Part shown: in pieces, positions 1 through 8,554 of the stretch
Numbering within the stretch: the stretch's first letter is position 1
Layout of the letters: each line of letters begins with the position of its first letter
Assembly: GCA_031552355.1 (NCBI GenBank)
Contig: JAVBMO010000132.1
Coordinates: 1 to 9,860 of the forward strand
DNA from: JAVBMO01 sp031552355
GTDB taxonomy: Bacteria > Bacteroidota > Bacteroidia > Bacteroidales > P3
Direction: 5' to 3'
Length of the DNA: 9,860 bases
The notes under the pieces: generated by a model
What the model saw: the letters and a program-made list of their open reading frames with translations, nothing else
The model's database searches: none
What the model was told of the DNA's origin: nothing
Translations under genes and position numbers: made by a program

Positions 1-6
1 TAAAAC

Positions 7-44
7 AAAAATCCTTGCTAATCTTTCAATTAACAAGGATTTTT
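7..44 (-). terminator. Rho-independent terminator of the tRNA gene
   Basis: An 11-bp perfect inverted repeat (positions 7-17 and 34-44) flanks a 16-base loop. Read on the minus strand it ends in a run of T after CAAGG. It begins 15 bases beyond the 3' end of the tRNA gene, so it probably ends that transcript. Because both arms end in A/T runs, it could also act on rightward transcription from whatever lies to the right of the stem or, in the other sense, beyond the window edge. The 16-base loop is longer than usual, but the stem is perfect. Confidence 0.75.
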
Positions 45-58
45 GCCAAATAAACCTG

Positions 59-132
59 TGGTCCCACTTGGGCTCGAACCAAGGACCCTCTGATTATGAG
101 TCAGATGCTCTAACCAGCTGAGCTATGGGACC
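59..132 (-). tRNA. tRNA with anticodon CAT (elongator tRNA-Met, or Ile2)
   Basis: The complete cloverleaf can be folded by eye. It has a 7-bp acceptor stem (GGTCCCA with TGGGACC), a D arm GCTC/GAGC with the GG pair in its loop, an anticodon stem TCTGA/TCAGA, and a T arm CTTGG-TTCGAGC-CCAAG. The discriminator base is A at 59. The anticodon loop is CTCATAA with anticodon CAT at 96-98. The 3' CCA is not encoded and must be added by the CCA-adding enzyme. The anticodon stem lacks the three consecutive G-C pairs of initiator tRNA, so this is not tRNA-fMet. A CAT anticodon can also belong to tRNA-Ile2, where TilS converts C34 to lysidine, and I cannot exclude that without comparison to the other CAT tRNAs of the genome. 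A37 makes it a likely substrate for t6A modification. Confidence 0.95.
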
Positions 133-161
133 TAAAACCAACAATCATGAAAACAACTGTG

Positions 162-191
162 CAAAGGTACGCTTATTTTGCGAATTACAAA
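162..191 (-). promoter_or_regulatory. Promoter of the tRNA gene (Bacteroidetes type)
   Basis: Read on the minus strand, TACCTTTG at 169-162 matches the Bacteroidetes -7 element TAnnTTTG exactly. It is preceded by TTTG at 191-188 with an 18-base spacer, close to the usual -33/-7 arrangement. The predicted transcription start lies near 155, about 23 bases before the mature 5' end of the tRNA at 132. This leaves room for a short leader removed by RNase P. The promoter sits in the gap between metH and the tRNA, so the tRNA need not depend on read-through from metH. Confidence 0.7.
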
Positions 192-252
192 AACAGTTTT
201 TAATTTTCTCATGACACATTTATGTAATAAGCTATATATCAAACTGAAAAAA

Positions 253-3200
253 TTACAAATTTCCTATCAGCCATTTTTTTACATTTTCTGCTGTGTCGCC
301 TTTCATTCGTGTGTATTCTTCCAGTTGCTCCTGATCTATCTTTCCTATTGAAAAATAGGTGGCTTGCGGATGCGAAATCAAAAATCCGCTTACGGTAGCC
401 TGGGGATACATGGCGCCATTTTCAGTCAATTGCACATGAATCTGTTTCATATCCAAAAGCTCATCCAAAAGGAAATTGACAGATTGGTCGGGCAAAGAAG
501 GATAGCCCACGGCCGGACGGATTCCCTGTGTTTCGCCTTTCATAATGGCTTTCACATCTGTAGATTCTTGTGGCGCATAGCTCCAAAAATCTTTTCTTAC
601 CAAATGGTGGAAATATTCTGTTCCGGCTTCGGCAATTCTGTCCGTAAGCGATTTTAATAAAATTAATTTGTAGTCATCCTTTTCTTTTTCGGCATCAAGC
701 AAAACCTGTTGCAGATGTTCGCCAATGGAAACCACAAAAGCTCCTATATAATCTTTTTTGCCACTTGTGTCAGGTGCTATGAAGTCTGTAAGCGCATAAT
801 ACGGCGTACCTTTCTCTGTTTTTTGAATTTGCTGTCTTAAAACAGGAATCTTTACAACTTCATCTTTCGACTTTTCTATGATCAGATTTTGATCTGAAGA
901 ATGAGTTTCAAAAAAGCCAAAACGGGCTTGTAATAAATTTCCGGAATCTTTTTCCAATTCATCTAACATTTCTATGGCATCCTGATAGAGTTTTACCGCC
1001 TCTTCGGCTTTAGCTCTCTTGTCTTCAGGCTGTTTCTTCAAAAATTCAGCTATGGATGCCGCATCTTTCAAACTATCTAAATTTTCGTAATTTCCACTGA
1101 CACGCCAAGCTGCAAAAAAGAATTTCCAATTGATAAAAGGAATCACTTTATCCAATGGAATGGATATGGTCTGCACGTCTTCCACTTTGGGCTTGCAAGG
1201 AACATAATGTTCCCAGTCGGCATTGAATCTATGGGCTTTGGCTTCGGCCAAAGGCAATAAAGTCAATTGACTGTGTTCAAATTGCGTACGAAGTTCTTCC
1301 TGCTCCTTACGCACCTTGGCCACTGCTTCGGGATATGAATCAGGGTTTAAAAGTTTGCTTGCCACCACAGGATTCAACGAAGCGTCTTTTACATGGAAAA
1401 CAGGCCCACTATAGCGGGGCGCTATCTTCAAAGCGGTATGTAGTTTTGAAGTTGTGGCTCCACCTACCAATAAAGGTATTTTCAATCCTGCTTTTTCCAT
1501 TTCTTCGGCCACATTGCACATTTCGTCAAGCGAAGGCGTAATTAAACCACTAAGTCCAACTATATCAACCTTTTGTTCTATGGCCATTTTAATAATTTCC
1601 GAAGCGGGAACCATCACACCCAAGTCAATAATATCGTAATTATTGCACCCCATAACCACCGACACAATATTTTTTCCAATATCGTGTACATCTCCTTTTA
1701 CGGTGGCCATCAGCTGTTTGCCGTTTTTCTTTGCCAACGCTCCCGATTTTTTATGAGATGCTTCAATGGCGGGTTGCAAAATGGCTACGGCTTTCTTCAT
1801 TGTACGGGCAGTTTTAACCACTTGCGGCAAAAACATTTTTCCGCTGCCGAACAAATCGCCAACCTTGTTCATCCCCGACATCAGAATTTGATCAATGATT
1901 TGAATCGGGTCGGGATATTTTTGCAAAGCTTCCTGAAGGTCTTCCTCCATATAATCGGGAATCCCTTTTATCAAAGCATGTTCCAAACGTTCTTCCAGCG
2001 AAGCATTGCGCCATTCCTGCTGTTTTTCACCTTTTTGCAATTGCGAGTCATTTTCGGGACTATGGTTTTGGGCATATTCAATCAAATCTTCCATAGCGTG
2101 TTCGTTGAGGTTCAAAATGGCATTTTCGCCCACACGAAGCAAATCGGCAGGAATTTCTTCATAAATAACCGAAGTCGAAGGATTTACAATTCCCACATCC
2201 ATACCTTTTTTAATGGCATGATAAAGGAAAATGGAGTGCAAACACTCACGAAGATAATTGTTTCCGCGGAAAGAAAACGACAAATTGCTCACGCCGCCGC
2301 TCACTTTGGCATGTGGCAAATTTTGTTTAATCCATTCGGTGGCGCGGATAAAATCCAAACCATATTTGGAATCGGTATCCATACCGGTGGCAATGGCCAA
2401 AATATTGGGGTCAAAAATGATGTTCCACGGTTTGAAAGCCGCTTTTTCGGTCAATAATTTATAAGCCCTTGTACAAATTTCTATTTTCCGTTCGAAGGTG
2501 TCGGCTTGTCCCTTTTCGTCGAAAGCCATAACCACCACAGCAGCACCATAAGATTTTATCAGATGCGCTTTTTCAAGAAAATCTTCTTCGCCGTTTTTCA
2601 AACTGATGGAATTGACAATGGATTTTCCTTGTAGGCATTTCAACCCTGCTTCTATAACTTCCCATTTTGAAGAATCCAGCATGATGGGTATGCGAGCTAT
2701 ATCGGGGTCTGAAGAAATTAAATGCAAAAAAGTTACCATTTCTTTTTCGGCATCCAAGAGCCCATCATCCATATTGATATCAAGCACTTGGGCGCCATCT
2801 TGGACTTGTTGCAAAGCAATGGTCGTAGCTTCTTCATAATTTTTCTCCTTAATCAACCTTAAAAATTTCTTGGAACCGGCCACATTACAACGTTCGCCAA
2901 TATTCACAAAATTGCTTTCATGCGTTATTTTCAAGCTTTCCAAACCCGACAAAATCAATTCCTGAACAGGCTCTGCCGGTATGCGAGGACTGGCGCCTTT
3001 GATTAAAGCAGCATAAGTAGCAATGTGTTGGGGCGTGGTTCCGCAACAACCTCCCAAAATATTTACCAATCCTTCTTCAATATATTCCTTTATCTGTGAA
3101 GCCATTTTTTCGGGACTTTCGTCATATTGTCCCAAACTGTTGGGCAAACCTGCATTAGGATAAGCGCTTATAAAATAAGGTGCTGCTTTTGCCAAATCTT

Positions 3201-3966
3201 TTAAAAAGGGTTTCATATCCGAGGCGCCAAACGAACAGTTCAGCCCGACAGACAATATTTCGGCATGTTCCACTGAGGCCAGCAAGGCGTCCAAAGTTTG
3301 TCCGGCGAGCATACGCCCACTTTTTCCCGAAATGGTTATGGACAACATAATGGGAACTTTTTTCTGAAGTTCCTGCATGGCTTGTTCCGCCGCAAAAAGC
3401 GCCGCTTTTACATTCAATGTGTCAAAACAGGTTTCAATCAAAAGAGCATCTACACTACCTTCAATAAGCGCCAAAATTTGTTCCTTGAAAGCCACTGCCA
3501 ATTGGTCGAAACTTATGGCGCGGAAAGCTGGATTGGCAACATCGGGCGAAATGGAACCGGCTTTGTTCGTAGGCCCTATGGAACCTACTACAAAACGGGG
3601 CTTTTCAGGATTTTTACGGGTGTATTCGTCGGCAACTTCGCGAGCCAATTTAGCGCCGGCCAAATTCAACTCTTTGACATACTTTTGTAAGCCATAATCG
3701 GCCATGGATATACTTGTGGAACTGAATGTATTGGTTTCAATAATATCAGCGCCGGCATCCAAATATTGTTTGTGTATTTCCTTGATGATTTGAGGTTGCG
3801 TAATGCAAAGCATATCGTTATTGCCTTTCATATCGCCGGCAACATCCTTGAATTCCGTTCCTCTGTAATCGGCTTCCGTCAGTTTGTATTTTTGAATCAT
3901 GGTGCCCATGGCGCCATCCAAAATCAAAATGCGTTCTTTCAATAAATCCGCTAATTGTTTTGACAT
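253..3966 (-). CDS. metH: Cobalamin-dependent methionine synthase MetH
   Basis: This cytoplasmic enzyme transfers the methyl group of 5-methyltetrahydrofolate to homocysteine through cob(I)alamin, giving methionine and tetrahydrofolate. At 1237 residues it has the full length of the family (E. coli about 1227) and all modules in order. The homocysteine domain (about 1-330) has zinc ligands C244, C307 and C308. The pterin domain (about 350-620) opens with NIGERCN at 355-361. A helical cap spans about 650-745. The B12 domain (about 748-890) has DVHDIG at 759-764, with D759, H761 and S812 matching the E. coli catalytic triad. The C-terminal AdoMet reactivation domain (about 905-1237) has RPAVGYP from R1150, plus E1113 and Y1204. 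The position of E. coli Asp946 is Asn here (N946, in INW). The start is ATG at 3964-3966 behind an A/T-rich leader with no Shine-Dalgarno sequence. It lies 39 bases downstream of tamB on the same strand, with no promoter seen between them, so co-transcription is likely. No riboswitch fits in that gap. Confidence 0.98.
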   Translation of the reverse strand: MSKQLADLLKERILILDGAMGTMIQKYKLTEADYRGTEFKDVAGDMKGNNDMLCITQPQIIKEIHKQYLDAGADIIETNTFSSTSISMADYGLQKYVKELNLAGAKLAREVADEYTRKNPEKPRFVVGSIGPTNKAGSISPDVANPAFRAISFDQLAVAFKEQILALIEGSVDALLIETCFDTLNVKAALFAAEQAMQELQKKVPIMLSITISGKSGRMLAGQTLDALLASVEHAEILSVGLNCSFGASDMKPFLKDLAKAAPYFISAYPNAGLPNSLGQYDESPEKMASQIKEYIEEGLVNILGGCCGTTPQHIATYAALIKGASPRIPAEPVQELILSGLESLKITHESNFVNIGERCNVAGSKKFLRLIKEKNYEEATTIALQQVQDGAQVLDINMDDGLLDAEKEMVTFLHLISSDPDIARIPIMLDSSKWEVIEAGLKCLQGKSIVNSISLKNGEEDFLEKAHLIKSYGAAVVVMAFDEKGQADTFERKIEICTRAYKLLTEKAAFKPWNIIFDPNILAIATGMDTDSKYGLDFIRATEWIKQNLPHAKVSGGVSNLSFSFRGNNYLRECLHSIFLYHAIKKGMDVGIVNPSTSVIYEEIPADLLRVGENAILNLNEHAMEDLIEYAQNHSPENDSQLQKGEKQQEWRNASLEERLEHALIKGIPDYMEEDLQEALQKYPDPIQIIDQILMSGMNKVGDLFGSGKMFLPQVVKTARTMKKAVAILQPAIEASHKKSGALAKKNGKQLMATVKGDVHDIGKNIVSVVMGCNNYDIIDLGVMVPASEIIKMAIEQKVDIVGLSGLITPSLDEMCNVAEEMEKAGLKIPLLVGGATTSKLHTALKIAPRYSGPVFHVKDASLNPVVASKLLNPDSYPEAVAKVRKEQEELRTQFEHSQLTLLPLAEAKAHRFNADWEHYVPCKPKVEDVQTISIPLDKVIPFINWKFFFAAWRVSGNYENLDSLKDAASIAEFLKKQPEDKRAKAEEAVKLYQDAIEMLDELEKDSGNLLQARFGFFETHSSDQNLIIEKSKDEVVKIPVLRQQIQKTEKGTPYYALTDFIAPDTSGKKDYIGAFVVSIGEHLQQVLLDAEKEKDDYKLILLKSLTDRIAEAGTEYFHHLVRKDFWSYAPQESTDVKAIMKGETQGIRPAVGYPSLPDQSVNFLLDELLDMKQIHVQLTENGAMYPQATVSGFLISHPQATYFSIGKIDQEQLEEYTRMKGDTAENVKKWLIGNL

Positions 3967-3977
3967 ATTTTATAACT

Positions 3978-4005
3978 ATGAATGATGAATTATGAACTAT
4001 AAATA
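3978..4005. repeat. 7-bp tandem repeat in the tamB-metH gap
   Basis: Most of the 39-base gap between tamB and metH is a short tandem array of heptamers on the plus strand: ATGAATG, ATGAATT, ATGAACT, and a decayed fourth unit ATAAATA that abuts the tamB stop codon. The first three units differ at only two positions. It is extremely AT-rich and holds no TAnnTTTG element or hairpin. Its role, if any, is unknown; it may be simple-sequence drift in a spacer. Confidence 0.7.
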
Positions 4006-7000
4006 TTATTTCGTTTTTTGTTCTTCACTTTTTACTTTTTGCGGGGTGCCCGTTTTTTTCTTCTTTTTGCTAAAAATCTCACTAATTCTGTCAAATTCTT
4101 TTTGATAAGTTAAGCCCACACCTTGCACATACGGGCTTTCCTCCCGTGTAAATTCATTCGTATTCTGACGATTATAAGTTTGTACGTGAATGCTTTCCGT
4201 AATTCTATAACCCAACAAAAATTCAAAGAAATATTTATTGGCATTACTTGTATTATTAATATTTGAAGAAGAGCCATTTGATGAATTTACTCCCATTCCC
4301 AAACTTCCCTCGTAATACCATCTTCCATAATCTTTGGAAAGGTTTACGTTCAGTTGGTTTCCAACGGTAGAACCTTCTTCCGAAGCCTTGTAATCTATAT
4401 TGATATTCACAAAATTGTTGGCTAACAAAGTGCTTAATTGAGCCGAAAGCGCTTCTACAATATTGGCAGTTACAGCTTGCCCGTAGTTTGTCGTGCTGCT
4501 GGTATTTACAGGGTTAAACGCCGAAACCATTAATAAAGAAGCTGTTTGTTGCAGCATTTCATTTTGGTTGTTTTTGTCAATAATGCCAAACACCAAATCT
4601 TGAGTGCCTTGATCAGCATGCGGCAAACGAATATCGAACGCAATATTGGGGTTGGCCAAACGTCCTGAAAGCATGATTACGCTTTCCACCGGAATCGGTT
4701 TTTGGCTGGAATTGCCTCCACTTATCATCTGCGCATCTGATCCCAATAGAGGAGACAATGATGCCCTTAGGCGGTAAATCCCGGAAACATTCAAAGAGGC
4801 ATTTGTCGGTTCACCTGTCCAAACAATGGTACCACCTTTTTCCAACTCAAAAGTTTTATCAACCAAATTCAAAAAGTTCAATTTGAATGCCCCCGATGCT
4901 ACTTCGTAGTTGCCATACATTTTGAAATCGCTTTTTAAAGTATTGATAGCCAACCGCAGATTTCCCTTTCCGGAAGCAGTCAAATCGCCCGTCATTTGCT
5001 GAAAATTTAAAGGCAAAGATATTTTGGCGTCGGGTGTGGCTTCGAGGTCTATGGTCAATCTTACATTCAAAGGGTTTTCCTCTATTGTCGCAAGGTTTGC
5101 ATTTTCTTCCGCAGCCGTATCTTTGACAACAAATTGCACAAACTGATTTTGGCTTACGTCCATTTTGCTGCTAATGGGAATAGATAAATCCGTTCCTTTC
5201 ATGGTCTTAGCCTGAATATTCATACTCAAATCGTCCAAAGAACCTTTAATTTTCACATTTCCATCGGCCACCACTTTCCCATAGTAGGGATTGCGGCTTT
5301 TGGCCGTTGTGTTGAGGAACATAAAATTTTTGGAAGCAATATTAACGTCAAATTTAAAATCTTTCAGGTTATTGTGGGTGATTTTCCCATTGATTTTTGC
5401 GGTGTTGGCAGCTGCGTCTATCAGCGTAAAATCGTTGATGAGGAAAGCATTGTTAGTAATACGCACTTTGTCCGAAAAATTGTAGGTTGTATTCAGGAAA
5501 TTAATTTTAATTTTTCCCATATCGAAATCCAATTCGCCAGAAAATTGAGGTTGGGCCAATTTCCCTTTCACCGCAATGTTTCCATTCACATTTCCTTCCA
5601 AAGTTTCGGCAAAAGAAGTAACAAAATCATCAATTGTTCTGAGTTTGAAATTATTAAATTTTACGGCAAAATCATAGTTGTTGTCTCGCGTTGTACCCGG
5701 ATAAAAATAGCCGGAAACATTTATTGGATGTATGGTTCCTACATTTCCTGTGTAGGTGGTGTTCATATCTAATTTTATTCTTTCGTTTTGCGCATCGTAT
5801 GAAGCCAAAACAGACATTTCGCCGAATTTTTCGCCATTGATTACCGTATTTTTAAATTTTAAATTCGATTTAAAAAACGGCGTGTTTTTTGTTTCATGTA
5901 AATAGAAAGTCCCATTTACCAAGGCGCTCAAATCCAAGCCTATATTTTTAGTCAACACATTAAATTGTTCCAGTTTAAAATCGGTAAATTCCAAAGAAAT
6001 TTCGTCGACGGCATCGGAAATTTCGCTATTTATAGCAATGCGCTGGTCTTTCGACATAAAAGTAAAATCGTGGATATTCAGAGCTGTTTCCGAATACAAA
6101 ATCCGGTTTTGAGGGTCAATATTCCATTTTTCGCCATTTACCATCAAATCTGTTTCCGTGAAAAACGCCTGCATCTGCAACGGTTCCGTATGCGCTACCA
6201 ATTTAAAATGCCCATTATTTTGAGACACTTGCATGGTGTCTCGCCAATTCAAACTAACATCAAAACTTTCCGGCTCGGCAGAAAGTCTGCATTTCAAGTT
6301 TTCCAAAGGAATGAGCTCGGCTGTGGTAAAATTTTGAACTTCCAAATCGGCCAAATAGCGCATTTTACTGCTATCCGGCATGGTAGAAAGTTTTATATTT
6401 TTAAAATCCATGGCAGAAAACACAATGGAGTCGCTCGACAAGTTGGTATAAAGGCCGGTTTCGGTATCGTAATTCCCAGTGTAAATGGTGTTGGGCGAAA
6501 CTCTCAAATCCGGCACAAAAATATTCGTCAGGTCGTCTGTATTTTTCAGAACCAGATGAAATTTAAAATCTTGTTTTCCCAAAGTATCAAACAGATTTAC
6601 AAATGACTGGCGATGAAAATATTGCGGTACATAATTATCTAAAAAATTATTGACTATCAAACCGAATTTCCTGAATTGGAAATGGCCTTGCATGTCGAAA
6701 TCAAAAATATCGGAATGGATGGCTACTGTTTTTTGGGTTCCATCATCCTGTGCCTGAATATTAATACTGTCGACATTCAAATTTTTGCCGTTTTCATAAT
6801 AGTGCAAACCCGAAATATCAATGATTCCAAGGAAATTATCCAAAGTTCCACCGGTAAAATTTACATTCAATTTGGAAGAAAAAACGGCATTGGAATCCCG
6901 TACTTCGAACAAATTCAAATCGCCCAAACGGGCATTTTGGATATCTGCTGTAAAATCGCACAGAAGTTTTTCCTTAGAATTGAAATCTATTTTCCCGTCA

Positions 7001-8484
7001 AAATCCAACTGTATGGAATTGTCCACCAATGTCAAATCGGCATCAATGTTCTTTTTATAGGCTTTTACATTGAAATCCAAGGAATCATATTGGTTTCCGA
7101 ACAAAACAAAATCGTTGGATTTGCCTACCACTTCTGCATCTATATTTTCTAATTTTGTTCCGCTCCCTTTGAAAACCACATCCAAGCTTGCCCGCTCAAC
7201 AATGGCCGAATTTACCACATCTTTTACCTGAAAATTATTCAAATGCAACAAACCGCCATACGTATAATCGTTGATTGCAGGATTGTGTTTCAAAGCCACT
7301 TCCACATCAACGAAACCCAAATCCGACTGTAAATCTGCTTTAGCCTTAAAATCATCTATTTTTCCATAAAAATGGGCATTCAACAGAATATCACCGGTTT
7401 TATGCAGAAAAGCCGGAAAATCCAATTTCACAAACCTTTGCAAAAATTTCGACGAAGTCAAATCATCGAGATGGGTTCTTAAATCATAGACAGAGCCTTC
7501 TATAATCGTATTTCTGATATTGGGAAGGCCTACAATGCTGCCTTGGCCAGTCAAATGGGTTTTTTCGCCAAAGGAAATTTCAAAATCATCGCTTCGCAAA
7601 TTGGCCACAGTACCGGAAAAATGCCCCGAAAAAAACACCTGTTCGTTGATTCCCCAAAGGACTTCCGCCCAATAGCCGGCATCTTTGAAATTACCATAAT
7701 TTCCTTCCTTAAAATGCGCGGTCATTTGCACACTGTCGATATAAGACCCCATGGTTTTCCAGTGGCGGTATTTCAATTCCGCATCAAAAAGCAATTTGGT
7801 CGTGGGCGTTTGAATTCGGGCATTCTTCGCTTTGATACCTTTGGACGAAACTGTAGCATCCATACGCATATCCAAAATATCGAAACCGGATTTTTCCGTA
7901 GTTTTGAAACGGACAAAATTGGCATGGATGGAGTCTTTTATCACCGAAATATCGCGAATATTAGCATTGATATTCTGATAAGTCATTTGTTGATGTTGCA
8001 CTCCATACGGCTTTAAATTACTAGTATCGCCTTCGGTAAGATCTAAAGAAAAATTTACATTTTTCATAATCAACTCGCCAACCCTTATTGGAAAAGGTTT
8101 TGCAGGTTCTTCATCATCAGGTTCTTGCGACTTGAAATAATCAATGATAAATTTCAGATTTAAGCCGTCTTCATATTTTTTCAGGTTGAAAGTGGTTTCG
8201 CCAAGGTAAACCCTTTGAACTTTAAGCCCTTCGCCACTCACAGGAAAGGCATTGAAACGGCACCGGATTTCCTTACTTTCCATAATTGTGTCGCCGCTGG
8301 GATGCAACAATTCCACACCATAAAGGCTCACATGATTGAAAATATTAACGCTGATTCCTTCAATTTTTACAGTAGTTTTCCATTCTTTGGAAAAGAAATT
8401 GGAAGCCAAACGCCCCAAAGAAGTTTGCACGACACTCATATTCAGCAAAGCAATAAGCACATAAAGGCTTATGAATATTGCCAA
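4006..8484 (-). CDS. tamB: TamB-like translocation/assembly module protein (DUF490 family)
   Basis: This is a giant protein of about 1492 residues. It has one N-terminal hydrophobic segment (about residues 2-15) followed by a long, almost purely beta-rich periplasmic region. Repeated short strand patterns with alternating hydrophobic residues are typical of the AsmA/TamB bridge-like proteins, which form a hydrophobic groove between inner and outer membranes. The conserved TamB C-terminal domain covers roughly 1030-1470; the stretch around 1190-1243 (YGNYEVASGAFKLNF, then TIVWTGEP and the Y-R-L-R strand) is characteristic. The protein ends in a lysine-rich tail (1473-1492). In Proteobacteria TamB partners the Omp85 protein TamA and is linked to outer-membrane protein assembly and phospholipid transport; the partner here is not in the window. 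The start is uncertain: the first usable codon is TTG at 8484, with AGGA 5 bases upstream. The reading frame continues upstream without ATG or GTG and encodes a basic stretch (RRLFTIFKR) expected before such a membrane anchor. The true start may therefore be a rare codon such as ATT at 8520. Confidence 0.93.
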   Translation of the reverse strand: MAIFISLYVLIALLNMSVVQTSLGRLASNFFSKEWKTTVKIEGISVNIFNHVSLYGVELLHPSGDTIMESKEIRCRFNAFPVSGEGLKVQRVYLGETTFNLKKYEDGLNLKFIIDYFKSQEPDDEEPAKPFPIRVGELIMKNVNFSLDLTEGDTSNLKPYGVQHQQMTYQNINANIRDISVIKDSIHANFVRFKTTEKSGFDILDMRMDATVSSKGIKAKNARIQTPTTKLLFDAELKYRHWKTMGSYIDSVQMTAHFKEGNYGNFKDAGYWAEVLWGINEQVFFSGHFSGTVANLRSDDFEISFGEKTHLTGQGSIVGLPNIRNTIIEGSVYDLRTHLDDLTSSKFLQRFVKLDFPAFLHKTGDILLNAHFYGKIDDFKAKADLQSDLGFVDVEVALKHNPAINDYTYGGLLHLNNFQVKDVVNSAIVERASLDVVFKGSGTKLENIDAEVVGKSNDFVLFGNQYDSLDFNVKAYKKNIDADLTLVDNSIQLDFDGKIDFNSKEKLLCDFTADIQNARLGDLNLFEVRDSNAVFSSKLNVNFTGGTLDNFLGIIDISGLHYYENGKNLNVDSINIQAQDDGTQKTVAIHSDIFDFDMQGHFQFRKFGLIVNNFLDNYVPQYFHRQSFVNLFDTLGKQDFKFHLVLKNTDDLTNIFVPDLRVSPNTIYTGNYDTETGLYTNLSSDSIVFSAMDFKNIKLSTMPDSSKMRYLADLEVQNFTTAELIPLENLKCRLSAEPESFDVSLNWRDTMQVSQNNGHFKLVAHTEPLQMQAFFTETDLMVNGEKWNIDPQNRILYSETALNIHDFTFMSKDQRIAINSEISDAVDEISLEFTDFKLEQFNVLTKNIGLDLSALVNGTFYLHETKNTPFFKSNLKFKNTVINGEKFGEMSVLASYDAQNERIKLDMNTTYTGNVGTIHPINVSGYFYPGTTRDNNYDFAVKFNNFKLRTIDDFVTSFAETLEGNVNGNIAVKGKLAQPQFSGELDFDMGKIKINFLNTTYNFSDKVRITNNAFLINDFTLIDAAANTAKINGKITHNNLKDFKFDVNIASKNFMFLNTTAKSRNPYYGKVVADGNVKIKGSLDDLSMNIQAKTMKGTDLSIPISSKMDVSQNQFVQFVVKDTAAEENANLATIEENPLNVRLTIDLEATPDAKISLPLNFQQMTGDLTASGKGNLRLAINTLKSDFKMYGNYEVASGAFKLNFLNLVDKTFELEKGGTIVWTGEPTNASLNVSGIYRLRASLSPLLGSDAQMISGGNSSQKPIPVESVIMLSGRLANPNIAFDIRLPHADQGTQDLVFGIIDKNNQNEMLQQTASLLMVSAFNPVNTSSTTNYGQAVTANIVEALSAQLSTLLANNFVNINIDYKASEEGSTVGNQLNVNLSKDYGRWYYEGSLGMGVNSSNGSSSNINNTSNANKYFFEFLLGYRITESIHVQTYNRQNTNEFTREESPYVQGVGLTYQKEFDRISEIFSKKKKKTGTPQKVKSEEQKTK

Positions 8485-8522
8485 AACAATCCTCTTAAAT
8501 ATCGTGAACAGTCGTCTAATAA

Positions 8523-8554
8523 CTTGCAGTTTTTGAAGATTTGGTTTACTTTTG
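8523..8554 (+). promoter_or_regulatory. tsaD promoter (Bacteroidetes type)
   Basis: TACTTTTG at 8547-8554 matches the -7 element TAnnTTTG exactly. CTTG at 8523-8526 is a near match to the -33 TTTG element, with a 20-base spacer. The predicted start of transcription is near 8561, giving a 5' leader of roughly 43 A/T-rich bases before the tsaD ATG at 8604. This placement argues that the longer tsaD reading frame, open from 8541, is not translated from its upstream TTG. The -33 part overlaps the probable N-terminal codons of tamB on the other strand. Confidence 0.7.

Noticed and set aside
186..206. A possible metH terminator at the AAAAACAGTTTTT palindrome
   Set aside because: It is a pure A/T palindrome with a one-base centre and could form only a very weak hairpin. 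It also overlaps the -33 region of the tRNA promoter.
1573..2457. A 294-codon open frame on the plus strand opposite metH
   Set aside because: It lies wholly antisense to conserved metH codons; its sequence is rich in F, H and N with no recognisable domain. It is a shadow of metH codon use, as are the other plus-strand frames across metH and tamB.
3967..4005. A riboswitch (SAM or cobalamin) or separate promoter for metH
   Set aside because: The 39-base AT-rich gap is too short for either riboswitch, and no TAnnTTTG element occurs on the minus strand there or just inside the end of tamB.
4042..4059. A small hairpin (CGGG-GTG-CCCG) followed by seven T on the plus strand
   Set aside because: The stem is only 4 bp, it lies inside the lysine-rich 3' coding end of tamB, and it faces the wrong way to end tamB. 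The T run is explained by the lysine codons.
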